64,000 nt of DNA from Caccoplasma intestinavium (lineage in GTDB: Bacteria; Bacteroidota; Bacteroidia; Bacteroidales; UBA11471): the NCBI GenBank assembly GCA_018715885.1, contig DVKT01000036.1, positions 1 to 64,000 on the forward strand, written 5' to 3'. Position 1 is the first letter of the stretch. Each line of letters opens with the position of its first letter. Positions 17,004 through 25,169 of the stretch are shown in pieces. Made by a program: the position numbers and the translations under genes. The notes below the pieces were generated by a model that saw nothing but the letters and a program-made list of their open reading frames with translations, searched no databases and was not told where the DNA came from.

Positions 17004-18470
17004 TCAATTCAGAGCGAATGCCCAAGCGGCAAACGAGGGATCCATTTCGTCGACAGTGAGCGAATACGGAGTATAGTTTCCGGAGAATGTTTTGAATCCG
17101 CCGAATACCCAAGCGATATTGTTTTCATCGACAACAACATACGGGCTGAAAGTTCCGGTATATTGGGGATTGATGCCCTCGATGACCGTCCATTCGATAC
17201 CGTCGGTCGATTTATAGATGTTGTTGTTCATTACGCGGGCACCTTCTTCGTTGTAGTAGAGACCGCCGAAGAGATAAGCCGTGTTACCTTCTTTGTTGGT
17301 TACGACAGTAGCGCCGCAGATAGGACCTACCTTTGTAGAATCGGCAACAGTCTGGAATGTTACACCGTCGGTAGAGTTCGATACAGATGTTTGCAAGTTC
17401 GTCGCACCGACATAGCCTCTTGCGCCACCCAAGATAAATATTTTATCATTTAAGGTGAAAGTAGAACAATGGCTTCTTAAGAAGCTCGATGCACCGGTCT
17501 CCATGGTGTAAGTCGTGTCATTTTTTACCCACAGCTGAGAGTTGGAACCCTGGAACATACCGAATGCCATCATGGCACCGCTTTCCATGTAGAGCTTGTC
17601 GTTGAATGTAAACGGAGTAACACCTACAAAACCGAAAGAACCATTTCCTACAAGCATTTTGAACATGTCATCGGTAAGAGTCGAATTTCCTTCGATGCTT
17701 TCGTCGGTCCATGTGCTGCCGTTGCCGGTCGACCATGTGCGGAAAGTTTTCAAGGTGAGGCTGGAACTCCAACCGTTCGATTCTATTTCGGGAGCATTGC
17801 CGTCTTGGTCGGTACCGATGGCGCGAACGCCACCCATGACGTAAAGTTTGTTGTCAAAAACAACGGGACGAGCACCCATACCGCCGATGATTTCCGGTGT
17901 ATTGACTTCGGTCCAGCGAGTACCGTTGGTCGAGGTGAATACTTGATAATATGCGGCAGAGTCGGCTGCGGTATAGCCCGAGGTGAAAGCATAGAATTTA
18001 CCGTCGAAGAATGCAACCGAGTAATCGTATACGTTAGAGGGGATACCTCCTGTGCGTATGTCGGCGCTGATTTGTTTACCGGCGGCCAAGTCGTCTTCGG
18101 TATCGGAGATGACTACCGTAAGGGTATAGTCTTTGGTCTTTCCGTCATACGAAGCGGTGAGCACGATAGGATCGTTCAGGTCGAATGTCTCTCCCGTAAC
18201 AGCGGCACCGTTTACGGTAACCGATGTGTTCATCGTTGCGATTACGGTAAGGGAGCAGGCTTCCAGTTCCGAGGGTTGGGTCGTCATGGGAACGGTACAT
18301 TGGATTGTCAGGGCCGATTGGTTGATGACTCCTGTATAGGAAGCTCCTTCCGAAGTGGCAACGGTTACTCCGGTGATACCGAATCCCGTGTCATTGTCAT
18401 CGTCGCTACACGATGTAAAACTGAATACGGCGCAGAGAGCCATAAGCAGCATAGCATTTAGTTTTTTCAT
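17004..18470 (-). CDS. Kelch-like beta-propeller surface lipoprotein (DUF6242-like)
   Basis: The 488-residue protein has a lipoprotein signal (VFSFTSCSDDDNDT, Cys21) with the acidic surface-export tag. An N-terminal region of about 110 residues looks like a beta-sandwich. After it come repeated kelch-like blades with segments such as YDYSVAFFDGKFYAF, RPVVFDNKLYVMGG, CSTFTLNDKIFILGGARG and TVVTNKEGNTAYLFGG. The blades have the glycine pair and alternating strand pattern of kelch repeats. It probably contributes to ligand binding beside the SusC/SusD complex. It is the second gene of the operon, 40 bases after the TlpA-like gene. I do not know the ligand. Confidence 0.75.
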   Translation of the reverse strand: MKKLNAMLLMALCAVFSFTSCSDDDNDTGFGITGVTVATSEGASYTGVINQSALTIQCTVPMTTQPSELEACSLTVIATMNTSVTVNGAAVTGETFDLNDPIVLTASYDGKTKDYTLTVVISDTEDDLAAGKQISADIRTGGIPSNVYDYSVAFFDGKFYAFTSGYTAADSAAYYQVFTSTNGTRWTEVNTPEIIGGMGARPVVFDNKLYVMGGVRAIGTDQDGNAPEIESNGWSSSLTLKTFRTWSTGNGSTWTDESIEGNSTLTDDMFKMLVGNGSFGFVGVTPFTFNDKLYMESGAMMAFGMFQGSNSQLWVKNDTTYTMETGASSFLRSHCSTFTLNDKIFILGGARGYVGATNLQTSVSNSTDGVTFQTVADSTKVGPICGATVVTNKEGNTAYLFGGLYYNEEGARVMNNNIYKSTDGIEWTVIEGINPQYTGTFSPYVVVDENNIAWVFGGFKTFSGNYTPYSLTVDEMDPSFAAWAFALN

Positions 18471-18510
18471 ACGTAAAAATTTTAATGGTGGTTATAGTAT
18501 ATAAAATCTG

Positions 18511-19782
18511 TTACATCGACATGGCACCCATGGAGATCGATTTGCGGGGAGCCGGTTTTTCCGGGGCTACACCGTTGATGGCATTTTGTATGGCCGTGCG
18601 GATTTCTTCTCCGCGCAGACCTTTGGCGTAGAGATTGCCGTTGGCGTCGATGAGGACGATAAAAGGAATGCCACCGAACTGATAGTCGCTCATCAGTTTT
18701 TTACCGCCGTCGGTAGCATGCATCTGCAACCACGGCATGTTTTCTTCTTCGGCAGCTTTGAGCCACGCATCTTTATCGGCATCGATCGATACGCTCAGGA
18801 ATTCAACACCTTTGTCTTTGAACTCTTCGTAGTATTTTTTGAGGTTGACGATTTCTTTCCGACAAGGACCGCACCAAGAAGCCCAGAAATCCACCAACAC
18901 GATTTTCCCTTTGAGGTCGGCGAGCGAGAGCATCTTGCCGTCGATTTGCGGATAGGTGAATGCCGGTGCGGGATTACCGTTGTTGAGACGCTCGCGTTGG
19001 GCTTTGGCTTTTGCGATGTCGTCTTTATATTTTTGTATGGGCGCATAACCGGGGTGTGCGGCAGACAGATTGTTCAGTGTATTGTCGATAAGCGCTTTGT
19101 CGTCTTCTTGGCTTAACGTGGGCAAGAGTGCCAATACGCTGGTAAGCGTGTCGTTATGCTCGACCAAGTAACGGACACGAGCTTTGAAATCGTCACTGTT
19201 ATATTCAAAGAGCGCTCCGTTTATAGCTGCACGGGGAGCTTCTTCGAGCTTGGCATTGTAGACAGCTTTGGAGATGGCTATCATCGATTGATAGCTGCGG
19301 TACGAACAGAAATTGTACTGATTCATCAGCTCGTTTTTGGGGCCGCCTTGAATATATACATAGGGAGGATTTTTGATCTTCACGCGGGCTGTATCGAATC
19401 CGCGGAAATTGATGGTGAGATCTTCATCTTCTCCCCATACGCGAACCGATTGCCAATGTCCGCAATCCACGGTATAAACACCCGGCGTTGCAATGGGAAG
19501 GGTCAGCGTGTACTCGTTGTTGTCGTCGATGTCGGCTTCGGCGTAAACTTTTTTCTGTGTCCCTTCGTATTGATAAACCGTCATTTTGAATTCGGGGGCA
19601 GGCTGGTCGTAGTTCCAGTAACCTTTATAAGTAAATTGTACTTTACCTTTGATAGTGATTTGCGAGGGAGCATTTTGTTGCTCGGTCGTTGCCGGAGCAG
19701 CTTTTTTTGTTTTTCTTACTTTGGCCGATGCGTCGAAAACGAGCAACGAAACGACCAGCAGGGAGAGAATACGAAATTTCAT
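18511..19782 (-). CDS. Periplasmic TlpA-like thioredoxin, first gene of the SusCD operon
   Basis: This 423-residue protein has a signal peptide (MKFRILSLLVVSLLVFDASA), a beta-rich N-terminal domain of the DUF4369 type (about residues 40-140), a helical middle, and a C-terminal TlpA/AhpC-like thioredoxin domain. That domain carries FWASWCGPCRKE and the cis-proline GGIPFIVLID. The last residues are methionine-rich (ISMGAMSM), as in the other thioredoxin of the operon. Proteins of this class reduce disulfides or support metalloprotein assembly outside the cytoplasm. It starts about 90 bases after a promoter element at 19881-19888. Confidence 0.87.
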   Translation of the reverse strand: MKFRILSLLVVSLLVFDASAKVRKTKKAAPATTEQQNAPSQITIKGKVQFTYKGYWNYDQPAPEFKMTVYQYEGTQKKVYAEADIDDNNEYTLTLPIATPGVYTVDCGHWQSVRVWGEDEDLTINFRGFDTARVKIKNPPYVYIQGGPKNELMNQYNFCSYRSYQSMIAISKAVYNAKLEEAPRAAINGALFEYNSDDFKARVRYLVEHNDTLTSVLALLPTLSQEDDKALIDNTLNNLSAAHPGYAPIQKYKDDIAKAKAQRERLNNGNPAPAFTYPQIDGKMLSLADLKGKIVLVDFWASWCGPCRKEIVNLKKYYEEFKDKGVEFLSVSIDADKDAWLKAAEEENMPWLQMHATDGGKKLMSDYQFGGIPFIVLIDANGNLYAKGLRGEEIRTAIQNAINGVAPEKPAPRKSISMGAMSM

Positions 19783-19880
19783 AGCGGTTGAGTTTTGAAA
19801 TGATATTGTTGTTTCCTTTTTGCTTACATTTGTAAGCCGATTTTTATGATGTTTTTTCCTTTATACTCTTCTTTATGCTG

Positions 19881-19888
19881 CAAAGATA
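19881..19888 (-). promoter_or_regulatory. -7 promoter element for the TlpA/SusCD operon
   Basis: On the minus strand this reads TATCTTTG, a full match to TAnnTTTG, with transcription starting about 90 bases before the TlpA-like gene. No -33 TTTG is seen at normal spacing. Confidence 0.45.
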
Positions 19889-20123
19889 TACATTTGTTTT
19901 TGAAAAGATGTCCGAAAACATATTTTTTTCTCTCTAAGAATCGAAATATATCTACTTTTTGCAACAATATGCAAATTTTTTGTGATAAATTGTTGTCTAT
20001 ACATCTTTCTTTTGCTATACATATTCCTTTTCTAAAAGTCGAAATGAGCATGATCTGGAACCAATCTGGTATTGTTTCTTGTTGAGAAAATGGTATGACC
20101 TTTTATGTCGACCGAAAATTTTG

Positions 20124-20131
20124 TATGTTTG
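20124..20131 (+). promoter_or_regulatory. -7 promoter element before the helicase gene
   Basis: TATGTTTG matches TAnnTTTG and implies a leader of about 30 bases before the ATG at 20168. Confidence 0.45.
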
Positions 20132-20167
20132 TAACAAATTATTGGCTGTTCGGTAAATTTTCGGGCT

Positions 20168-21595
20168 ATGCTCAGCGATTATTTTATACAACGACTTTCG
20201 GAAAATCTGCCTTATGTCCCTACCGAGGAGCAGGCCGATCTTATTGCCCGTCTATCTGCTTTTTTGTGGGACGATAACGTGCCCTCTGTTTTTTTATTGA
20301 AAGGGTACGCCGGTACAGGTAAGACATCGCTGATCGGTGCGCTGGTCAAGACGTTGGAGTCTTTCGAGCGTACTTGCGTATTGCTGGCTCCTACCGGCCG
20401 GGCGGCAAAGGTTTTCGCTTCGTATGCCGGTCATGCGGCTTATACGATACACAAGAAGATATACCGTCAGCGGGCTTTTACGGGCGATTTTACGGGCTTT
20501 CAGTTGGCGCATAATGCACATAAGAATACGTTTTTCATCGTGGACGAGGCGTCGATGATTGCCAATGAGACGGCCGAGGGGCGCGTTTACGGTTCGGGGT
20601 TGTTGCTCGACGATCTTTTCGATTTTGTCTATTCCGGGAGCGGTTGCCGGCTTATTTTGCTCGGCGATACGGCCCAGTTGCCTCCGGTAGGGCAGGTGCA
20701 GAGTCCGGCTCTCGATGAGGGTTATGTACGGCGGTACGGCTTTCCGGTCTATACTTTTGTGCTCACCCATGTGGTGCGTCAGCTCGAAGAGTCGGGCGTA
20801 CTTTTCAATGCGACCCGTTTGCGGGAGCTCATGCAGGAATCGCCCCTGCCTGTACCTCGGATTCGGTTGGGAAGTTTCCCCGATGTGTGCAGGGTGGGGG
20901 GCGATGAGCTTATAGAGCGGCTTTCCTCGGCATATCAGCGGGACGGTATGGACGAGACGATAATCGTTACCCGTTCCAATAAGCGTGCCAATATATTCAA
21001 TCAAGGCGTACGCAACCGTATTTTATACCGGGAGGAAGAACTTACCGGGGGCGATTTGTTGCTGGTGGCGCGGAACAATTATTTTTGGAGCGAGAAATAC
21101 GAGAAGCTCGATTTTATCGCCAACGGTGATGTTGCAAGGGTGGTGCGCGTGAGAAACGTTTGCGAGATGTACGGTTTCCGTTTTGCCGATGTCGCTCTTT
21201 ATTTTCCCGATTATGAAGAGGAAATAGAGGCGAAAGTAATACTCGATACGCTGCACTCCGAAGCTCCGTCGCTGACCTCCGAAGAAAACACACGGCTTTT
21301 CAATGCCGTGATGGAAGATTATGCCGACGTCCCGTCGAAAAAGGAACGGTTGAAGAAACTGAAAAACGATCCGTGGTTCAACGCCTTGCAAGTGAAATAT
21401 GCCTATGCCGTAACTTGCCATAAGGCACAGGGCGGACAATGGAGCAATGTCTTTGTCGACATGGGGTATATACGTCCCGATATGCTGGGACTCGATTTTT
21501 ACCGATGGCTCTATACGGCTTTTACCCGGACTACGGGACGTCTTTTGCTTGTCAATATCTCACCGGAATATCTCGAAGACAAGCTGTCGGATTGA
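20168..21595 (+). CDS. Superfamily 1 helicase, RecD2/Pif1-like
   Basis: The 475-residue protein has the SF1B helicase motifs in order: Walker A GYAGTGKTSL (about residue 45), motif Ia LLAPTGRAAKV, Walker B FFIVDEASM, motif III LILLGDTAQLPPV, and the C-terminal YAVTCHKAQGGQW and LYTAFTRTTGRLLLV motifs. It is compact and lacks the long N-terminal extension of RecD2. Related Bacteroidota proteins are annotated as exodeoxyribonuclease V alpha-like or ATP-dependent endonuclease. Its probable role is 5'-to-3' DNA unwinding in repair. No RecB or RecC partner lies nearby. It is a single-gene unit. Confidence 0.83.
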   Translation: MLSDYFIQRLSENLPYVPTEEQADLIARLSAFLWDDNVPSVFLLKGYAGTGKTSLIGALVKTLESFERTCVLLAPTGRAAKVFASYAGHAAYTIHKKIYRQRAFTGDFTGFQLAHNAHKNTFFIVDEASMIANETAEGRVYGSGLLLDDLFDFVYSGSGCRLILLGDTAQLPPVGQVQSPALDEGYVRRYGFPVYTFVLTHVVRQLEESGVLFNATRLRELMQESPLPVPRIRLGSFPDVCRVGGDELIERLSSAYQRDGMDETIIVTRSNKRANIFNQGVRNRILYREEELTGGDLLLVARNNYFWSEKYEKLDFIANGDVARVVRVRNVCEMYGFRFADVALYFPDYEEEIEAKVILDTLHSEAPSLTSEENTRLFNAVMEDYADVPSKKERLKKLKNDPWFNALQVKYAYAVTCHKAQGGQWSNVFVDMGYIRPDMLGLDFYRWLYTAFTRTTGRLLLVNISPEYLEDKLSD

Positions 21596-21711
21596 TAGGA
21601 AAATTCCGGGAGTTTTTTTGCTTATCCATTTCCCGGACGGTATGCGGTGGTATATGCTTTTGATTTTGAGGGTTTATTTCCCGATACCTCTGCCGGTTTG
21701 TAAAATAGTGT

Positions 21712-21719
21712 TATCTTTG
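21712..21719 (+). promoter_or_regulatory. -7 promoter element almost adjoining the nadX-like start codon
   Basis: TATCTTTG is an exact TAnnTTTG match that ends only 7 bases before the ATG at 21727. If it is used, the transcript would have almost no leader. The ATG is well supported because the nucleotide-binding motif begins at residue 6. Confidence 0.45.
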
Positions 21720-21726
21720 TGTCATT

Positions 21727-22515
21727 ATGAAAACATTTGTAATCGTAGGTTGCGGACGGTTGGCCGGAGTTATTGCGGAAGCCGTCGTCAAAGGGCTGTT
21801 GCCCGAGTATGATTTGATCGGCGTATATTCGCGTACGGCGGCTAAGGCCGAGCGTATCGCCGGTCAAATGCGAAATGCCGGGCGTGCCTGTGCTGTGTGC
21901 GAGTCTGTGGAAAAGTTGTTGGCGTTGAAACCCGATATTCTGGTGGAGACGGCTTCACCTGCCGCTTTGAGGGAATGGGCTGTCCCGACTTTGAAGAACG
22001 GGACATCTATCGTTACCCTCTCTATCGGGGCATTGGCCGATGATGCGTTTTATCGGGAAGTATCGGCTGTTGCCAAAGAAAACGGGACGCGCATCTATAT
22101 CGCTTCTGGAGCTACCGGCGGATTTGATGTGTTGCGTACAGCCGCTTTGATGGGCGGGGCGTCGGCGCGGTTTTTCAACGAAAAAGGCCCCGATGCTCTG
22201 AAAGGAACGCCGGTTTATACCGATTCTTTGCAAACGGAACAGAAAATCGTTTTTTCGGGCAATGCAGCCGAGGCGATCCGTCTGTTCCCCACGAAAGTGA
22301 ACGTAACGGTTGCAGCTTCGCGCGCATCGGTCGGTCCCGAAGCGATGCATGTTACCATACAATCTACACCCGGTTTCAAAGGCGATACGCAAAGGGTCGA
22401 AATAGAAAACGAGCAGGTGCGGGCCGTTGTAGATGTGTACAGCGCCACAGCCGAAATCGCAGGTTGGTCGGTCGTGAATACGCTGCTCAATATCGTTTCA
22501 CCCGTCGTATTCTGA
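21727..22515 (+). CDS. nadX: Aspartate dehydrogenase-like oxidoreductase (DUF108 family)
   Basis: This 262-residue protein has an N-terminal Rossmann fold with FVIVGCGRLAGVIAEAV and a central SGATGGFDVLRTA segment. The C-terminal domain has the pattern of NAD(P)-dependent L-aspartate dehydrogenase (KVNVTVAASRASVG, STPGFKGDTQRVEIE). The family oxidises aspartate to iminoaspartate, the first step of NAD synthesis. No nadA or nadC is adjacent, so that pathway assignment is by family only. The gene appears to be transcribed with almost no leader. Its last 18 bases overlap the end of the hydroxyacid dehydrogenase gene on the other strand. Confidence 0.72.
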   Translation: MKTFVIVGCGRLAGVIAEAVVKGLLPEYDLIGVYSRTAAKAERIAGQMRNAGRACAVCESVEKLLALKPDILVETASPAALREWAVPTLKNGTSIVTLSIGALADDAFYREVSAVAKENGTRIYIASGATGGFDVLRTAALMGGASARFFNEKGPDALKGTPVYTDSLQTEQKIVFSGNAAEAIRLFPTKVNVTVAASRASVGPEAMHVTIQSTPGFKGDTQRVEIENEQVRAVVDVYSATAEIAGWSVVNTLLNIVSPVVF

Positions 22516-23382
22516 GAGATTGGCCAATACCTTTTCGCTCAGGCGGACGAATGCCTGACGGGTGCGGCCGGTCGAGACTTGCATACAGTGCACGTGCGGG
22601 TGTTCCAGTAAGTGTGTTCCGCCTAAGGCTCCTACGGTGTCGCAGAAGCAAAGGTTATTGCCCGAAATCCATTGGGTAAAAGGTTCTTCGTCCCATGCCG
22701 GAGACAATCCCGTATTGAATAAAATTTTAGAGGTGCCGAGTTTCTCGAATTCAGCTTTATGGAGTAATACCGTATTTTTGTTCAAGCAGCAGAATACGAC
22801 TTCGTTTTGAGCAAGAAGTTCGTGCAAAGGCAAGAACCGGTATCCTTTTTCTCGGGCTTCGCTTTTCTCGCTGCGGGCGAAATAGGAAATTTCCGCCCCG
22901 AAAAATTTTAAAGCGTCGGCTATCATGCCGCCCGACTTGCCCAATCCCACGATGCCGACTTTCAGTCCGGTAATTTCGCGGGCTTCGCCGTCCCATGCCG
23001 GTTGGCCGAATCCGTGTAGGCAGCGGACCAGTTCGCTCACGACATATTCCACGACCCCTTCGTCTCCGTAATCCCGGATACCTTTTACCGTGATCCCCCG
23101 CTCTTCGGCGTAGCGTATGTCCACATTGGCGCTTTCGGGCGAATAAAGGGAGCAGCACATACCTATGTATCTGATGCCGGGACATCGTTCCATCACATTC
23201 CGTCCGATGTTGGAGGTGTAACTTACTAGCACGGCATCGGCATCTCCGATGCGGCGTACGATTTCATCGTCATCTTGCGGAATATCGGGATATAGTATGA
23301 CTTCTTTTGCATGATTCTGCAATGCTTTTTCGGCCGATGGTATGAGGCTGACAGGTTCTATGGCAACGAGTTTTGAAAACAT
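22498..23382 (-). CDS. NAD-dependent D-2-hydroxyacid dehydrogenase family protein
   Basis: The 294-residue protein has the dinucleotide-binding segment LKVGIVGLGKSGGMIADALKFFG and the flanking catalytic domain halves of D-isomer hydroxyacid dehydrogenases. It has YIGMCCSLYSPESANVDI near the substrate region and a DEGVVEYVVSELV helix. The substrate is not evident. The canonical catalytic Arg/Glu/His pattern is only partly visible (GIRDYGDEGV; HPHVHCMQVSTG), so activity on the usual 2-keto acids is uncertain. I start it at the ATG at 23380-23382. A longer start at 23415 would fall inside the promoter element. Confidence 0.75.
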   Translation of the reverse strand: MFSKLVAIEPVSLIPSAEKALQNHAKEVILYPDIPQDDDEIVRRIGDADAVLVSYTSNIGRNVMERCPGIRYIGMCCSLYSPESANVDIRYAEERGITVKGIRDYGDEGVVEYVVSELVRCLHGFGQPAWDGEAREITGLKVGIVGLGKSGGMIADALKFFGAEISYFARSEKSEAREKGYRFLPLHELLAQNEVVFCCLNKNTVLLHKAEFEKLGTSKILFNTGLSPAWDEEPFTQWISGNNLCFCDTVGALGGTHLLEHPHVHCMQVSTGRTRQAFVRLSEKVLANLSEYDG

Positions 23383-23412
23383 GGTCTTTGATGTGTTAGA
23401 TGAATGGTTTGA

Positions 23413-23420
23413 CAAAGATA
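23413..23420 (-). promoter_or_regulatory. -7 promoter element before the hydroxyacid dehydrogenase gene
   Basis: On the minus strand this reads TATCTTTG, matching TAnnTTTG. Transcription would start near 23406, about 24 bases before the ATG. This fixes the translation start at 23382. Confidence 0.5.
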
Positions 23421-23436
23421 CGAAAAATACCGTTGG

Positions 23437-25113
23437 CTATTCTCTTTGATTTTTGACGGCATACATTCCGACGGTAGAGCCGGTAAAACCACCTCCCCTC
23501 CGGGAAGAAATGTGGGTTGCATCTATATCTTTGGCCAGTAACTGCCAGCCGTTACCCTCTTCTTTGTAGTAGAAATCGCAGAGAGTACCACGAGCTTCTA
23601 TCCGCAGACTTATCGGGCGGCCGTCGGTTTTTATCGGTTGGGTCGCAATCTCTTTATCAGCACCTCGCCCTATTTGCAGCAGGGCGAGGTTGCCTTTGCG
23701 TAAGGCCATGAAATATTGATGCTCTTCGTTTTTGACCAGTAACAATCCTGCGGCTTCTCCCTCTTCGGGCTTGAATATGAGACACGTGGTAACGGTGTAT
23801 TTGTGATGTTGCAACCTTCGGCCTATGTAAGCCGGTGTGCGGCGGTCTTTCAGGGTTATCGGTGCGCAGGATAGTCGCAATCCGTTGCCTGTTTTATAGT
23901 ACTTCTCGGCCGATCCCCAAATCGAAAGCCATTCCGGACGCAGGGTCTTTCCGGTGAAATCGTCGCGCCATGTGAAGTTGCCGAAGGTAACGTTTTTCTC
24001 TCGTTTTATTCCTTTGCGGTGCAGGACAAGGGGAATGGTGTCTTTGCTTTGCGTCATGTAGGGAAATCCGTCGGCGCTCCATTTTATCGGCATGATGAAT
24101 GTTTCGCGTCCGAGACATTCAAACCCGTTTTGGTCGGGTCGGCAACCGAGGAATACGCCCCACCATTCCCCGTCGGGAGTATCTACAATATCTACATGTC
24201 CCGTGCAGGTTACGGCGTTATTGCGATTGGCTTTCAACAGGCGTTGGGTAAGCATGGGGTTGCGGCTCCAACGGGTGTAAGGGCCGAGTACGCTGTCGGC
24301 GCGGTACACGACTTCGGAGTGTGCCCAACTGGTACCTCCTTCGGCGCAAATCATGTAATATTTCCCGTTTATTTTATAGATATGCGGGCCTTCGTTGCGG
24401 TCGAGCCGTTCTTCCGGTCCGACCCCCGATTCGCGGAAAGGCATGTCTTCACCGAAAACGTCGCCGGTCGTGGTATCGAACCGCGTGATGCGTATCGAAC
24501 GGAAATTGCTCCACTTGGGTTTTCCCTCGGTGTCTTCTTTATGCACGATATAGGCTTTCCCGTCATCGTCGAAGAAAAATGAGGGGTCGATACCTCCGAT
24601 GGTAGGCAACCAGTGCGGGTCGGACCACTTGCCGAACGGGTCTTGTGTCGTAACATAGAAATGCCCGCGTCCTACATCGGTGGTAATCATGTAATATGTT
24701 TTATTGTGGGGATTGTACGATATGGCCGGGGCATATATCCCTCCTGTGTTGATAGGTTGCCCTTGAAGTGCCGGCAGTTGGCTCGGCCTATCGAGTATAT
24801 TGCCTATTTGTCGCCAGTTGACGAGATCCCGGCTATGGAACAATGGAACTCCCGGGTAGTAGGTAAACGTGGACATGACCATGAAATAATCGTTCCCTAC
24901 CCTGCATATACTCGGGTCGGAATGCCAACCCGGGACGATGGGATTATAGAAAGAATTGTCGTGGGGAAGGGGATTTTCCCTGTAAAAATCGTCATTGCCT
25001 ATGTATTCGAAGTAATCGAATTTTGCTATCGAACCTCTCTCGTCTTTTGCTGCGATCGACATGCACAGCGCGATGGCGAGAAAAGAGCATGATATTCTTT
25101 TTAGGTATTTCAT
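23437..25113 (-). CDS. Glycoside hydrolase family 43 enzyme (beta-xylosidase / arabinofuranosidase type)
   Basis: The 558-residue protein has a signal peptide (MKYLKRISCSFLAIALCMSIAA), then the five-bladed GH43 domain. The three conserved acids are visible: Asp66 in GWHSDPSICRVGNDYF, Asp176 in IGGIDPSFFFDDDGKAY and Glu241 in RNEGPHIYKINGKYYM. The C-terminal part from about residue 350 (FTWRDDFTGKTLRPEW) is the beta-sandwich found in GH43 beta-xylosidases. It should hydrolyse xylose- or arabinose-containing oligosaccharides. I start it at the ATG beside the signal peptide; a longer frame to 25263 adds 50 residues with no secretion signal. It sits 56 bases after cls and is not part of a SusCD locus. 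Confidence 0.88.
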   Translation of the reverse strand: MKYLKRISCSFLAIALCMSIAAKDERGSIAKFDYFEYIGNDDFYRENPLPHDNSFYNPIVPGWHSDPSICRVGNDYFMVMSTFTYYPGVPLFHSRDLVNWRQIGNILDRPSQLPALQGQPINTGGIYAPAISYNPHNKTYYMITTDVGRGHFYVTTQDPFGKWSDPHWLPTIGGIDPSFFFDDDGKAYIVHKEDTEGKPKWSNFRSIRITRFDTTTGDVFGEDMPFRESGVGPEERLDRNEGPHIYKINGKYYMICAEGGTSWAHSEVVYRADSVLGPYTRWSRNPMLTQRLLKANRNNAVTCTGHVDIVDTPDGEWWGVFLGCRPDQNGFECLGRETFIMPIKWSADGFPYMTQSKDTIPLVLHRKGIKREKNVTFGNFTWRDDFTGKTLRPEWLSIWGSAEKYYKTGNGLRLSCAPITLKDRRTPAYIGRRLQHHKYTVTTCLIFKPEEGEAAGLLLVKNEEHQYFMALRKGNLALLQIGRGADKEIATQPIKTDGRPISLRIEARGTLCDFYYKEEGNGWQLLAKDIDATHISSRRGGGFTGSTVGMYAVKNQRE

Positions 25114-25169
25114 TTTGATGTTGCTTGGACGATTATATAGTGTTGTAAATAAATGATTTGTTCTTTTTT

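Larger units (their letters stand above)
19783..20167. other. AT-rich divergent promoter region
   Basis: The 385 bases separate the divergent TlpA-led operon and the helicase gene. The region is AT-rich and holds one promoter element facing each way (19881-19888 minus, 20124-20131 plus). I see no regulator-like inverted repeat of note and no gene. Confidence 0.6.
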
